Origin: Zhongshania aliphaticivorans
GTDB taxonomy: Bacteria > Pseudomonadota > Gammaproteobacteria > Pseudomonadales > Spongiibacteraceae
Length of the DNA stretch: 64,000 nt
Reading direction: 5' to 3'
NCBI RefSeq assembly: GCF_902705875.1
Contig: NZ_CACSIK010000001.1
Coordinates: forward strand, 2,187,632-2,251,631
The notes under the pieces were generated by a model. That model was given only the letters and a program-made list of their open reading frames with translations, made no database searches and had not been told where the DNA came from. Of the stretch, positions 54,939 to 64,000 are shown piece by piece. How positions within the stretch are numbered: the stretch's first letter is position 1; each line of letters starts with the position of its first letter. Made by a program: the position numbers and the translations under genes.

Positions 54939-55184
54939 AAGCTTGAGCCCGAAGCCACTCTAACAACACAGGAAAATGCAGCTATTAGTAATAACCACAG
55001 CGAGGGTAGGCACAGATATCAACAAGAAGAAAAAACAGAGGGAATAAAACTAAAGCTCACCATCACTTTATAGGGTAGGAGTAGCAACACTCACCACGGC
55101 CATAAACATCAACTAGTGACCAATCTATAGCTCTAATAATTGCACCTAGTCAAGGGATGACCATATAAACGAGGCTTTGTGAAG

Positions 55185-56387
55185 CTAGGCATAATAATCA
55201 ACACCACTATTTTGCAATACGACATCGACATTCATTGCGCCTACTAAACTACCTTCTTCGTCAGCGCCATTATCTACAAGCCCTGACTGATTAATATTAT
55301 TATTTTTGGCAGTTTCTGATCCTTCATCGGCGGTTTGTCCAGCAGCTTGTTGTTGACCGCCATTTGCAGAGGCATTGTCATTTAAGTTTGGATTATGACT
55401 CACCTTCGCTTCTTCTAAGCGTAGGCCTTGATTTTCTAGACCGCTGTGAAGCCGCGGCATCATTTTTTCCATTAGCTCAGACGTATCCTTACTCTGTGCT
55501 TGAATTTGCACAGTAGTAGCCTCGCCTTGAACCGACAACTGCACGTGGATACTCCCTAGCTCAGCCGGATGCAATTGCATTGTTGCAGTGTGAACACCGT
55601 TGCCCGCCATCCAAGAAATCTTCGCGGACATGGCCTGTGACCATGCGGGATCAGTGAGAGCATTTTGTGTGACGGCAAGATTCACTGGCGCGCGCAGGGT
55701 GCTGGCATCTGATGATTTTGAAACAAGCGCGGTAGGCAATTCAATACTCAAGCCAGAGTCCGCACTCACATCAAGAGTGGGGTTCGTCATTTTAGCCGGC
55801 ATTAAGTTTGCTGCCGAACTTAACTGCATAGCAGTCGCAAAACCTGTCGTTGGCTTGCTTAATTCTGCTGCCGAGCCACCAAGAAGACTAGCGCTTGTCT
55901 TTAAATCAGACATATTTTCAGTTTGCTTAGCAAAAGCAGCCGCGGCAATATCACCACTATCCGTCATGCCATCTGCTATATCAGCCGAATTAATACCTAT
56001 CTGGCTTCCTGTAAGCGCGCTGGGCCGCTTAGACCAATCTAATTGTGATTGCTGCAAGGCAAACAAGTCACTGCGCTCATCGCCTACTTCCTGCTGACTT
56101 AGCTCATCCGCAGTCGCCGCAAAAAACGGCATATCTTCACCGCTGTCCGGCAACAAACCGCCCTCTACACCAAATTCTGACAAGGAGTCTGAGAAAATAT
56201 CTACATCGCCACTTAACTGATCACCGCTTTCGTTATGTGACGCTGCAGACCCACCGGCCTGGGCATCACCCAATAACTTATTAAACGATGCCCCTGACTC
56301 CGCCGCATCACTGCCTAGGCTATTAGAGACATTGTTTTTTGGCTTCACATCATTGTTTAACAGCGGTGAACCAACACTAGTTTGCAT
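55185..56387 (-). CDS. fliK: Flagellar hook-length control protein
   Basis: This protein of about 400 residues has a low-complexity N-terminal and central ruler region and the conserved C-terminal domain (about 265-350, MQLHPAELGSIHVQLSV and MMPRLHSGLENQGLRLEEAKV). It measures hook length and signals FlhB. I start at ATG 56387, with AAGG upstream. It lies between fliJ and the fliL operon. Confidence 0.9.
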   Translation of the reverse strand: MQTSVGSPLLNNDVKPKNNVSNSLGSDAAESGASFNKLLGDAQAGGSAASHNESGDQLSGDVDIFSDSLSEFGVEGGLLPDSGEDMPFFAATADELSQQEVGDERSDLFALQQSQLDWSKRPSALTGSQIGINSADIADGMTDSGDIAAAAFAKQTENMSDLKTSASLLGGSAAELSKPTTGFATAMQLSSAANLMPAKMTNPTLDVSADSGLSIELPTALVSKSSDASTLRAPVNLAVTQNALTDPAWSQAMSAKISWMAGNGVHTATMQLHPAELGSIHVQLSVQGEATTVQIQAQSKDTSELMEKMMPRLHSGLENQGLRLEEAKVSHNPNLNDNASANGGQQQAAGQTADEGSETAKNNNINQSGLVDNGADEEGSLVGAMNVDVVLQNSGVDYYA

Positions 56388-56500
56388 AGTTTTCAACCTT
56401 GCTTTTTACACGTCATCTTGTAAAAAAAATTATGAATAAAATGGTAAAAGATAAATTCTCATTCAACTAACAATATATTTTAGTGGTTATACTGCAATGC

Positions 56501-56965
56501 TTATGCCATCACATTGTCTTGACGCATTGCCCATACAAATCGTTGACTACTTAAATCGTCTGCAGTGCGCTGCTCTACCACATCAGCCTCGCGACGCTCT
56601 TGATCTCGATAGCGATCCGTCAATTTTTGCATGCTCATTGCACGCCGGCGACTGTCCATCCAATGTTTACGATCTGCATTCATGGTGGCTTCCGCAGCTC
56701 GTAGAATATCGTTTTGCTGGTTGATAGCTGCCGCCAATTTGGCCATGAAAGCTCGAGATTCCTGCAAGCGATGTAAATCTAAAAATTCATCAACAGGCTT
56801 TCTGCTTGAATCTATATACTCTTGATAATATTGTTTTAATTCATTTAACTTTTTCTGTTGGTCCTCGTACACACGCTGGCTATTAGCAAATATATCGGCC
56901 TTTTCACGCTCATTTCGTTCTGCAATACTATTCACAGATTCCATACGCTTAGATTTCTTCAACAT
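56501..56965 (-). CDS. fliJ: Flagellar export chaperone
   Basis: This 154-residue protein is predicted to be almost entirely coiled coil, with many charged residues and the RKPVDEFLDLHRLQESRAFMA segment conserved in FliJ. It escorts export substrates and contacts FliI and FlhA. The start follows GAGG. Confidence 0.88.
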   Translation of the reverse strand: MLKKSKRMESVNSIAERNEREKADIFANSQRVYEDQQKKLNELKQYYQEYIDSSRKPVDEFLDLHRLQESRAFMAKLAAAINQQNDILRAAEATMNADRKHWMDSRRRAMSMQKLTDRYRDQERREADVVEQRTADDLSSQRFVWAMRQDNVMA

Positions 56966-57014
56966 TCAGGCCTCTTTAGCTTCTCAAAAATCTCATCTTA
57001 GGTACCTTAAAAGC

Positions 57015-58352
57015 TTACCCATCTAACAGAATATTCAACTGGTCTAAGGCACTGTCAAATCGCTCTGACTCATCGTATGCCTGCTGTAAAAAGCTCACCA
57101 TTCTTGGCCAAACGGTAACGGCATGGTCCAAACGTGCATCGCTACCACGCTGATAAGCGCCGATAGTGATCAAATCCTTGTTTTGCTGATACAGCGAATA
57201 CATCTGTCTAAAATGACGAACCTGATCCTGATGGCTCTTGTCAGTCACATCATTCATTGCCCGACTAACAGAGCGTTCAATGTCTATCGCAGGGAAATGT
57301 CCTGCATCCGCTAGCGCCCTAGACAGCACCACATGGCCATCTAAAATCGCTCTTGCCGAATCCACAATTGGATCATTTTGATCATCACCCTCGGCGAGCA
57401 CGGTATAAAATGCGGTTATCGAACCGCCACCTGCTGCACCATTTCCAGCTCGCTCAACCAATGCTGGTAAACGCGCAAACACTGACGGCGGATAGCCCTT
57501 GGTCGCTGGAGGCTCTCCAGTAGCTAGAGCAACTTCACGTTGAGCTTGAGCGAAACGAGTTAAAGAATCCATAAGTAGTAACACTTGCTTGCCTTGATCG
57601 CGAAAGTGCTCGGCGATAGAAGTTGCCAGCCAAGCGCCACGCATACGCATCAAAGGCGGATGGTCTGCCGGTGTTGCAATGACCACAGCTCGCTTCATGT
57701 CTTCAGTCCCGAGAATACTGTCAATAAACTCTTTTACTTCTCGACCACGCTCACCAATCAGCGCCACCACCACCACATCGGCTTCAGTAAATCGCGTCAT
57801 CATGCCCAGTAGTACACTTTTACCAACACCGCTACCCGCAAATAATCCTAAGCGCTGACCACGCCCCACAGTGAGCAAAGCGTTAATAGAACGCACTCCA
57901 ACATCTAGAGGTTCACGTATTGGCTGACGTAATAAAGGATTAATCGGAACCCCAGAAATAGATCGAGTTTGACTACACTGCAGCGGGCCTCGACCATCTA
58001 GTGGTTTAGCCGCGCCATCCAACACTCGCCCTAACAAGCCATCACCAACGGGAAAATCTGAGCCCTTGGCAATGGGAATAACACGGGCGTTAGGCATCAC
58101 TCCACGCAATTCACCCGTTGGCATTAATAAGATTTTGTCCGTGGCAAAACCAACAACCTCGGTTTCTAACCATTCTCCGTCAGCGGTCTCGACTAAACAG
58201 TAGCCCCCAACGGGAGCTTTACACCCCACCGCCTCTAGCATGGTGCCAACAACACGTTTTAGCTGCCCTTCTACAACGGGCTGATCATTCGTACTTAGGC
58301 GCTGGCGGTACTGCGCAAATTTTGCAGCCATAGATTCATGTGACGTGGACAT
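57015..58352 (-). CDS. fliI: Flagellum-specific ATPase
   Basis: This 445-residue type III export ATPase has Walker A GSGVGKS near 175-181, Walker [21 protein letters not shown] and the [15 protein letters not shown] signature. It is related to F1 beta subunits. It works with FliH and FliJ at the export gate. The next gene downstream is fliJ. Confidence 0.95.
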   Translation of the reverse strand: MSTSHESMAAKFAQYRQRLSTNDQPVVEGQLKRVVGTMLEAVGCKAPVGGYCLVETADGEWLETEVVGFATDKILLMPTGELRGVMPNARVIPIAKGSDFPVGDGLLGRVLDGAAKPLDGRGPLQCSQTRSISGVPINPLLRQPIREPLDVGVRSINALLTVGRGQRLGLFAGSGVGKSVLLGMMTRFTEADVVVVALIGERGREVKEFIDSILGTEDMKRAVVIATPADHPPLMRMRGAWLATSIAEHFRDQGKQVLLLMDSLTRFAQAQREVALATGEPPATKGYPPSVFARLPALVERAGNGAAGGGSITAFYTVLAEGDDQNDPIVDSARAILDGHVVLSRALADAGHFPAIDIERSVSRAMNDVTDKSHQDQVRHFRQMYSLYQQNKDLITIGAYQRGSDARLDHAVTVWPRMVSFLQQAYDESERFDSALDQLNILLDG

Positions 58353-58394
58353 GAATACTCCTTTTTATATTAAAACCGTTGGCTAACAAGCTCA

Positions 58395-59111
58395 TCAGCC
58401 ATCTATTGGCGGAAACTCCTGCGCCCCGACTATGTCTGCGGTAATACGTTGTAAGCGGGTTTCGAGCTCTTCATCGATGCGTGAATACTCATTGCTAATA
58501 CGGCAACCGCCTCGGCTGATTGTGGCGTCTTCCTGCAGAATCCATGATGAATCAATTGCTTCGCCACGATCTTCAGCGACTTGCCGAAGAACATCGGCAT
58601 CTGCTGGATTAAGCCAAATGCTTAGATCACCATTACTAACCGGCAGGGCCTCTATCGCCTGATGGACAAGATTCTCAATTATTTCCGGCTTAACACTGAT
58701 TTCATGCCGCAGTAATTGGCTCGCCAACACCATCGTCATTTTTAGAAGTTCACGCTCTAGCTCTGCATCTACATATTTTTGTGATTCTCGCAACGCAGCA
58801 ATTGCCAGTTGAAGCTGCTGACTTTGCTCGGCGAGAATACCTTTCGCCTCCGCCTGCCCCTCTGCCAATCCTTGCTGGAACCCCTGCTTCTTGGCTTCTT
58901 CACGAAGTGCATCCAATTCTTTGGCGATATCGTTTGCTGAAGGCCCATCATTCTTAGCCACTGAGGGTTCAACGACCGGCCCTGTCATTTTTGGAGGAAC
59001 CCAATTTTGATATTGGCTATTGGGCGTTATTGGTTCATTCAGATCAGGCTCATCCACAGCCACATCTTCGCCAATGATACGAGGACTAAAGACTTGGAAT
59101 ATATCCGCCAT
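58395..59111 (-). CDS. fliH: Flagellar export regulator
   Basis: This 238-residue peripheral protein inhibits FliI until docking. A proline-containing N-terminus precedes a long coiled coil with repeated GxxxG (QGFQQGLAEGQAEAKG) and the conserved C-terminal domain. It lies between fliG and fliI. Confidence 0.92.
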   Translation of the reverse strand: MADIFQVFSPRIIGEDVAVDEPDLNEPITPNSQYQNWVPPKMTGPVVEPSVAKNDGPSANDIAKELDALREEAKKQGFQQGLAEGQAEAKGILAEQSQQLQLAIAALRESQKYVDAELERELLKMTMVLASQLLRHEISVKPEIIENLVHQAIEALPVSNGDLSIWLNPADADVLRQVAEDRGEAIDSSWILQEDATISRGGCRISNEYSRIDEELETRLQRITADIVGAQEFPPIDG

Positions 59112-59156
59112 GACGACTCCTTAAGATGAAAGCAAGCTGATTTTATTGACCACCGA

Positions 59157-60176
59157 TTAAACGTAGTCGTCGCCACCGCGGCCCAAATCTATCTGACCTG
59201 CATCTGCCAATTTCCTTGCAATGGCGAGAATATCTTTTTGGGCTGCTTCAACGTCACTGAGCTTCATTGGTCCACGTGATTCCATATCTTCTACCAACAT
59301 TTCTCTAGCGCGCTTAGACATATTGCCTAGAAGCTTTTCACGCACTGCCTCATCAGCCCCTTTTAACGCCACCGGTAGTACGTCAGAACTCACCTCTCTC
59401 AGCAGTAACTGAATGCCTTTATCGGGAATGCTAATAAGATTTCCAAAGACGAACATTAAGTCTTGAATACGCTCTGATAACGTTTGGTTTTCTTTTGCCA
59501 CCGCCTCCAAAATGCGCTCTTCGGCATCTGGGTCTAGGCCATTCATAATGCCGGCTACGGTCATTGCACCATCAATTTTTCTATTCTTAAACGTAGCGGT
59601 AACCGAGAGCTTTTTCTTTAATACAGACTGTAATTGCCTCATGGCCGACTGCGGGATCGTTTTCATATTCGCAATGCGCATGACAATATCGTCTTGTAAA
59701 TTGGCTGGCATTTGCTTAAGCACTGCCACGGCCTGTGCTTGATCCATATGGGCCATCGTAATGGCAATTATCTGCGGATGCTCATCCTGAAGCATATGCA
59801 GCAACGCCTCGGGCTCCAACCAGCGCAAAGAGCTCATTTCCTGTGATTCTTCATCACCTAAAACTCGATCAGCTAAAGTACTGCCCTTTTGATCACCCAA
59901 AGTTGATGTAAATAACTTTCTTACATAGCCCTGAACCCCCACACCTAATGAGGTTTCTTGGTGTAAGGCAGACCTAAAGTCATCAACAACCGCCTCTGCC
60001 AAACTGTTATCTACACTGCGAATTGAAGCCATTGCCGTACCAATACGTTCAACCTCATAAGGCTCAACAAATTTAAGTACTTTAGACGCCTGCTCCTCAC
60101 CTAACATCAATAAGAACAACGCTGCCTTTTCACTGCCGTTGCCACCAGAACTCATTGCCGCCTCAGGATTTGCCAT
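59157..60176 (-). CDS. fliG: Flagellar motor switch protein
   Basis: This 339-residue rotor protein has three armadillo-like domains. The EHPQIIAITMAHM motif links middle and N-terminal domains. The charged C-terminal helix (GADEAVREKLLGNMSKRAREMLVEDME in two parts) contacts the stator. The start overlaps the fliF end by 14 bases. Confidence 0.95.
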   Translation of the reverse strand: MANPEAAMSSGGNGSEKAALFLLMLGEEQASKVLKFVEPYEVERIGTAMASIRSVDNSLAEAVVDDFRSALHQETSLGVGVQGYVRKLFTSTLGDQKGSTLADRVLGDEESQEMSSLRWLEPEALLHMLQDEHPQIIAITMAHMDQAQAVAVLKQMPANLQDDIVMRIANMKTIPQSAMRQLQSVLKKKLSVTATFKNRKIDGAMTVAGIMNGLDPDAEERILEAVAKENQTLSERIQDLMFVFGNLISIPDKGIQLLLREVSSDVLPVALKGADEAVREKLLGNMSKRAREMLVEDMESRGPMKLSDVEAAQKDILAIARKLADAGQIDLGRGGDDYV

Positions 60177-61797
60177 TTTCTTCTGCCACCCATTTTTTCA
60201 TTACTTGAGCAACCCGCTGCGGATTTTCATCAACAACAGAGCGCACCTCGGTCATTTTGTCCTCAAAACCCATACGCCCTGCAATGGGCGGCGCACCTAG
60301 CGCAGCAATTGCAGGATGTAGTACTTCACCACTCACACCATCTTCGCTGCCATCAGCGATAGCCTGCTGCCCCGCATGGCTAGCGTTAGTTATTTGCGCC
60401 TGCATCAAGGTTCGCATTCCTGGCCGTAGAATGGCAAAGACAATAAACAACACACCAATACCCACCAGTGACTGCTTAACCAAATTAGCAAACCAGGGAA
60501 GTTCCCAAAATCCCGGTTCGGCGGTGTCAAATTCCGCACTTTCTACTGGTCTAAAGTCTGCTGATACCACCGTTACGCGGTCACCGCGATTGGCATCAAA
60601 GCCAATCGCATCACGCACCAGTAAATTTAGCTTTTCAAGTTCAGCAGGCGACACCTCGACGCTACTCACATTGCCCTCATCATCAGCCCGTTGATGATTT
60701 GCCACCACAACCGCCACAGAAAGGCGTCTAACCATGCCGGTTGGTGTAGAGGAATGATTTAATATCCGCTCAATCTCATAATTTCTTACAATAGAGCGGT
60801 TTCCAGCATCGGCCGTTGTCTCTTCTCTAACCCCGCCATTGCCGGGTGGCTGGTTACTTAGCGCACCAGGAATACCTGTGGCATTGGCATTCACATCACC
60901 ACGAATTTGCTCGTTAATTTGCTCACTGCGAATCACCTTACTCGTCGGCGTCCAGCTTTCTCGACTTTCTTCAGCACTTGAGAAATCAATATCTGCAGCG
61001 ACTTTAACCCGTACCTGCCCCGCGTCAGCAAGTGGTCCCAATAATTCCTCAATACTCTCTTGGTAGGCATCTTCTATACGTTGGCGATAAGTGAACTGTC
61101 TAGAGCTTAGACCTAAATCATCCTGATCGCCTTGGTAGGACAACTGTTGACCCTGCTGATCCACGACGGTGACCTGTTCAGGCGATAAACCGCTAATACT
61201 AGAGGCCACCAAATTCACTATGGCACCCACATTTTGCTTATCAATAATGCTGCCTGGAAAAACATCCAACATTATGGATGCGCTCGCTGGTTTACGATCA
61301 CGCACAAACACAGATTGTTTTGGAATGGCCAAATGCACACGGGCCTTTCTAACCTGATGCATACTCTCTATGGTGCTACCTAACTCTTGCTCCAAGGCGT
61401 AGTGAAACTTTTTGGACTGCATAAATTCACTAACACCAAATCCTTGCTCCTGTTCTAGCATTGCCATACCAGAGCCATCACGCATTACCCCCTGACCAGC
61501 AAGCTTAATTCTGGCGTCGTGAAGCTGCTTGGTAGGTACCATAATAGAGCCAGTACTGTCCTGAATCTTATAAGGAATTCCCGCAGCGTTAAGGGCATCA
61601 ACCACACCAGCTGCCCGCTGAGGCTCCACATTGGCATAGAGGGTTCGGTAATCACTGCCTTGAGTCCACATCACCGCAGCCACACCGACTGCGACACTGG
61701 CAGCAATGCCGACTAAAATTAATAACTGACGAAGAACATCATTACCCGCCAGCTGCGCCAATAAATTGGCAGAAGGGCTTACATTGGTCTCAGCCAT
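60163..61797 (-). CDS. fliF: Flagellar MS-ring protein
   Basis: This 544-residue membrane ring protein has an N-terminal helix (about 20-45) and a C-terminal helix (about 440-465). YALEQELGSTIESMHQVRKARVHLAIP in two parts and the conserved RNYEIERI are present, followed by the FliG-binding tail. It is followed by fliG with a 14-base overlap. Confidence 0.95.
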   Translation of the reverse strand: MAETNVSPSANLLAQLAGNDVLRQLLILVGIAASVAVGVAAVMWTQGSDYRTLYANVEPQRAAGVVDALNAAGIPYKIQDSTGSIMVPTKQLHDARIKLAGQGVMRDGSGMAMLEQEQGFGVSEFMQSKKFHYALEQELGSTIESMHQVRKARVHLAIPKQSVFVRDRKPASASIMLDVFPGSIIDKQNVGAIVNLVASSISGLSPEQVTVVDQQGQQLSYQGDQDDLGLSSRQFTYRQRIEDAYQESIEELLGPLADAGQVRVKVAADIDFSSAEESRESWTPTSKVIRSEQINEQIRGDVNANATGIPGALSNQPPGNGGVREETTADAGNRSIVRNYEIERILNHSSTPTGMVRRLSVAVVVANHQRADDEGNVSSVEVSPAELEKLNLLVRDAIGFDANRGDRVTVVSADFRPVESAEFDTAEPGFWELPWFANLVKQSLVGIGVLFIVFAILRPGMRTLMQAQITNASHAGQQAIADGSEDGVSGEVLHPAIAALGAPPIAGRMGFEDKMTEVRSVVDENPQRVAQVMKKWVAEENGKS

Positions 61798-61839
61798 GAT
61801 GAATCTCCACTGCCGCTACTACGCTGCTAATTGTTGCCA

Positions 61840-62187
61840 TTACATCGACATCCTCATCACTTCTTGATAAGCATCTACAAACTTATTGCGCACCTCAACC
61901 ATGGCCTTAAAACTCACTTCTGACTTTTGCATGTTAACCATGACTTGCGTCAAGCTGACATCCTGGTCGCCCCGCTCAAACGAAGCCGTTAGCGCGCTAG
62001 CGTTCTTTTGCGTCTCATTAACCGCATCAATAGATTGCTTAAGCATAGAACCAAAATCGACTTTTGGCGTAGCACCAACATTAATGGCTCCCAGTTGACT
62101 GGGGTCTGCTTCCGTGCGATTTATTCCCGTTTGATCACGTAGAGAGCGTATCTGTGTGAGAATCTGGTCTACTTTCATATCAGACAT
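61840..62187 (-). CDS. fliE: Flagellar hook-basal body protein
   Basis: This 115-residue protein links MS ring and rod. The conserved C-terminal segment DVSLTQVMVNMQKSEVSFK is present, and the end is VMRMSM. It lies 11 bases after the flrC stop. I find no sigma-54 element just upstream, so it may be read through from flrC. Confidence 0.92.
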   Translation of the reverse strand: MSDMKVDQILTQIRSLRDQTGINRTEADPSQLGAINVGATPKVDFGSMLKQSIDAVNETQKNASALTASFERGDQDVSLTQVMVNMQKSEVSFKAMVEVRNKFVDAYQEVMRMSM

Positions 62188-62198
62188 AGTGCTAACCC

Positions 62199-63194
62199 TC
62201 AGTTGGCGATGTAGCTTTGTTCACGCAGACGCGCAAGCTTGTAACGTAAAGTGCGAGGGCTAATACCTAATATTTCAGCAGCCTCTTTCTTCGATCGCCC
62301 CATCCTTAATGCGTCACTTATCACGCGACGCTCTTGATCCCTCATAAAGCCACCCAAAATCCCGTTGTCATCGGCTTGTTGCTCAAGCTCATTAAGTGCT
62401 GGCGTGACAATTTCATTACGTGGGTTAATATCGCTGATAAAGCTAAGGCCTGTTTCAAACTGGATATCCCACTCGGTAATGATCTCTTGCTGGCGAAGTA
62501 TCAACGCTCGCTGAATGACGTTATCCAACTCCCGTACATTGCCCGGCCATGAATAACTCTTGAGCTTTTGTAGCGCTTCATCACTTAACATGATGCTAGG
62601 ATCCGTTACGCTGCTGTCCTGACTCAAAAAATAGTGAGCTAACGGCAAAATATCACCGCGTCGTTCAGCCAAGCTAGGTACGAGCAAAGGAAAAACATTA
62701 AGTCGATAGAATAAATCTTCCCGGAAATCACCCTCTCTAACCGCAGCCCGCACATCACGGTTGCTTGTTGCAATTACCCGGACATCTAACTGAAGGGTAT
62801 TTCGGCTCCCCAAACGCTCCAGTTCCCGCTCTTGCAACACACGCAGTAATTTACTTTGCAGGCCAAGATCCATCTCGGAAATTTCATCCAATAACAAGGT
62901 TCCGCCCTGAGCTTGTTCAAACTTCCCTGTGTGGCTATTTATCGCGCCGGTGAATGCGCCTTTTTCATAACCAAATAGCATCGCTTCCAACATATTTTCT
63001 GGAATCGCGGCACAATTTAAAGCAATAAATGGCGCTTCCGCACGTCGAGATTGACAGTGGATATATCGAGCATAGACTTCTTTACCTGCACCACTTTGCC
63101 CGCTGATCAATACTGTTGCATCGGTTTTAGCAACACGATCAGCCAAATCTTTTACTGCTTTCGATGCTCTGTCTGCCACAATTAGATTAGACAT
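62199..63194 (-). CDS. Sigma-54 activator of FlrC/FleR type, lacking receiver domain
   Basis: This 331-residue AAA+ activator of late flagellar genes has Walker A GQSGAGKE (about 32-39), GAFTGA sigma-54 contact (about 79-84), Walker B LLLDEI (about 101-106) and a C-terminal helix-turn-helix (about 300-328). Typical FlrC/FleR is about 450 residues with an N-terminal phosphorylated receiver; here the protein starts right at the AAA+ domain. The start at 63194 has GGAGG eight bases upstream. The matching sensor kinase gene (flrB/fleS) that normally precedes it is absent, so control by phosphorylation is unlikely. Confidence 0.9.
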   Translation of the reverse strand: MSNLIVADRASKAVKDLADRVAKTDATVLISGQSGAGKEVYARYIHCQSRRAEAPFIALNCAAIPENMLEAMLFGYEKGAFTGAINSHTGKFEQAQGGTLLLDEISEMDLGLQSKLLRVLQERELERLGSRNTLQLDVRVIATSNRDVRAAVREGDFREDLFYRLNVFPLLVPSLAERRGDILPLAHYFLSQDSSVTDPSIMLSDEALQKLKSYSWPGNVRELDNVIQRALILRQQEIITEWDIQFETGLSFISDINPRNEIVTPALNELEQQADDNGILGGFMRDQERRVISDALRMGRSKKEAAEILGISPRTLRYKLARLREQSYIAN

Positions 63195-63291
63195 TGGCTC
63201 GGCCTCCATTAACTGAAGCAAGGCCTTTTGCGATAGATAGCTCCTTATGTAAACGCTGACTAGCGTATGCTATCTCTTTATGAAAAAGCTC

Positions 63292-63321
63292 AAAGCAATG
63301 CATTTCTATTACATTGCTTTT
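63292..63321. repeat. Hairpin in the flrC leader
   Basis: AAAGCAATG and CATTGCTTT form a perfect nine-base stem around about a dozen bases, followed on the plus strand by several more T. On the plus strand it looks like a terminator, but no plus-strand gene precedes it. On the minus strand it falls within the flrC leader. Confidence 0.55.
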
Positions 63322-63396
63322 TTTGCTATCCACATTATTTTTGCTGTTTACGCTAACCATCGCTATAGGCTCACTTCAGTTGTATACAGACTGTAA

Positions 63397-63413
63397 AGCA
63401 ATCCTTGTGCCAT
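63397..63413 (-). promoter_or_regulatory. Sigma-54 promoter of flrC
   Basis: On the minus strand the sequence is ATGGCACAAGGATTGCT, with GG and GC separated by ten bases and a near-consensus GGCAC-N5-TTGC. Transcription should start near 63386. Confidence 0.85.
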
Positions 63414-63463
63414 CACAAAAATACATTGTATTTCAATGAGTTAATAAAAAATAAGGGTAGATA

Positions 63464-63491
63464 GACGGTTTTTTGGCGAAGGTTTTTTGGC
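63464..63491. repeat. Tandem 14-bp repeat upstream of flrC promoter
   Basis: GACGGTTTTTTGGC is followed directly by GAAGGTTTTTTGGC (one base different). The junction creates TTTTTTGGCGAA (63469-63480), the same 12 bases found upstream of the fliL promoter. It is a candidate activator binding site. Confidence 0.6.
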
Positions 63492-63652
63492 ACCTATAAA
63501 CAACGGATAAGTCGTTGCTATACCGTCACTAGGTAGAAGCTAAAAAGAACAGATAAGATAATTTTGGAGAGAGGTTTTGAAAGAGAAACTAACTAGAAGT
63601 TAGTGACTATACAAGAGTTTCAGTGTTGAAAAACAGTCATTTCCTTATGAAG

Positions 63653-64000
63653 TTATAGCACACCTAATTTTTTCATTTTTTCGGCTAAAGTAGTGCGTTG
63701 TAAGCCAAGTAATTGAGCAGCACGAGTGACAACACCATCTTCCTTACGTAGCGCTTCAGAAATAAACCACTGTTCAATATCTTGTAAGTAAGACTTCAGG
63801 TCAATTCCCTCTACCGGCAATGGTGGCTTGACATTGGCGGGTGAGACCTCTAAAGCAACATCGAAATCATCTTCACTCGGGCGAGCCAATAACGATGTCA
63901 TCAAAGCATCTTGATCTGCTCGTTCGTCATTAACCTTTAATTCAACCATACCCAAAGTACGAAACTGCTTAGGTAGGTCATTCATGCCAATCAATTTACC
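63653..64000 (-). CDS. flrA: Flagellar master regulator FlrA/FleQ, C-terminal part (cut by window edge)
   Basis: The C-terminal 115 or so residues of the sigma-54-dependent master activator of flagellar genes are here. The frame is open to base 64000, so the N-terminal FleQ and AAA+ domains lie outside the window. DLKSYLQDIEQWFISEAL and the helix-turn-helix DGVVTRAAQLLGLQRTTLAEKMKKLG match the FleQ end. In relatives flrB and flrC follow directly; here a 458-base gap leads to a shortened flrC. Confidence 0.85.
   Translation of the reverse strand, partial: GKLIGMNDLPKQFRTLGMVELKVNDERADQDALMTSLLARPSEDDFDVALEVSPANVKPPLPVEGIDLKSYLQDIEQWFISEALRKEDGVVTRAAQLLGLQRTTLAEKMKKLGVL

Larger units (their letters stand above)
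54805..55184 (-). other. fliL upstream region
   Basis: Apart from the sigma-54 promoter and the motif annotated separately, nothing else is recognisable, and no gene lies in these 380 bases. Confidence 0.6.
63195..63652 (-). other. flrC leader region where flrB would be expected
   Basis: No gene is present. It holds the sigma-54 promoter (63397-63413), the TTTTTTGGCGAA motif pair and a hairpin AAAGCAATG/CATTGCTTT (63292-63321). The leader between promoter and ATG is about 190 bases. Confidence 0.7.

Overview
The window reads as chromosomal DNA of a free-living, aerobic to microaerobic, flagellated marine-type gammaproteobacterium. The flagellar cluster has the Pseudomonas/Vibrio-type order (fleQ/flrA, fliEFGHIJ, fliK, fliLMNOPQR, flhBAF, fleN, fliA). 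There is also a cbb3 oxidase operon with an FNR/Anr regulator, a long acyl-CoA dehydrogenase, and two TonB-dependent receptors. A Cellvibrionales/Spongiibacteraceae-like bacterium is my best guess, but this is an inference and no rRNA gene is present.

Region by region. 1-721: the 3' end of a thiolase and a very small membrane protein. 822-2995: three minus-strand genes, each in an integron-type gene cassette with its own attC site and no integrase nearby (a CALIN); 3000-3680 appears non-coding. 3684-5938: an iron-linked PepSY membrane protein with a small partner, then a DUF2061 gene behind a Fur-box-like site. 6236-8250: an ammonium transporter behind a near-consensus sigma-54 promoter, overlapping a gene of unknown function. 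8477-13203: acyl-CoA dehydrogenase, a small secreted protein and a CoA-transferase/hydrolase. 13354-25739: a low-oxygen block with hemerythrin, hemN, fnr, a Yip1 protein, ccoNOQP, ccoGHIS and a SafE-type protein; three FNR boxes lie in its promoters. 25777-30255: an apparent three-gene operon (phosphate-binding-like protein, outer-membrane barrel, PAS-GGDEF-EAL protein). 30526-33633: NDH-2, DUF2721, Rieske protein and an Lrp-type regulator. 33941-39226: leuA, then a TonB siderophore receptor with a PepSY protein. 39270-43483: a thiamine uptake operon (receptor, YkoF-like protein, PnuC/PnuT permease, kinase-like protein) under a TPP riboswitch. 43658-64000: the flagellar cluster, all on the minus strand.

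How the genes work together. The flagellar block encodes export apparatus, basal body, switch and two regulators, with sigma-54 promoters recognisable upstream of flhA, fliL and the flrC gene. Two features depart from the usual plan. The flrB (fleS) kinase gene is absent between flrA and flrC, and the flrC product lacks its receiver domain. The chemotaxis genes normally found after fliA are also absent, leaving DUF2802 directly behind fliA. A shared sequence (GAC-N2-TTTTTTGGCGAA) sits at almost the same distance upstream of the fliL and flrC sigma-54 promoters and may be the activator site.

The most unusual items are the orphan cassette array, the reduced flagellar regulatory pair with its shared upstream motif, the binding protein/barrel/EAL operon, and the unknown partner of the ammonium transporter.
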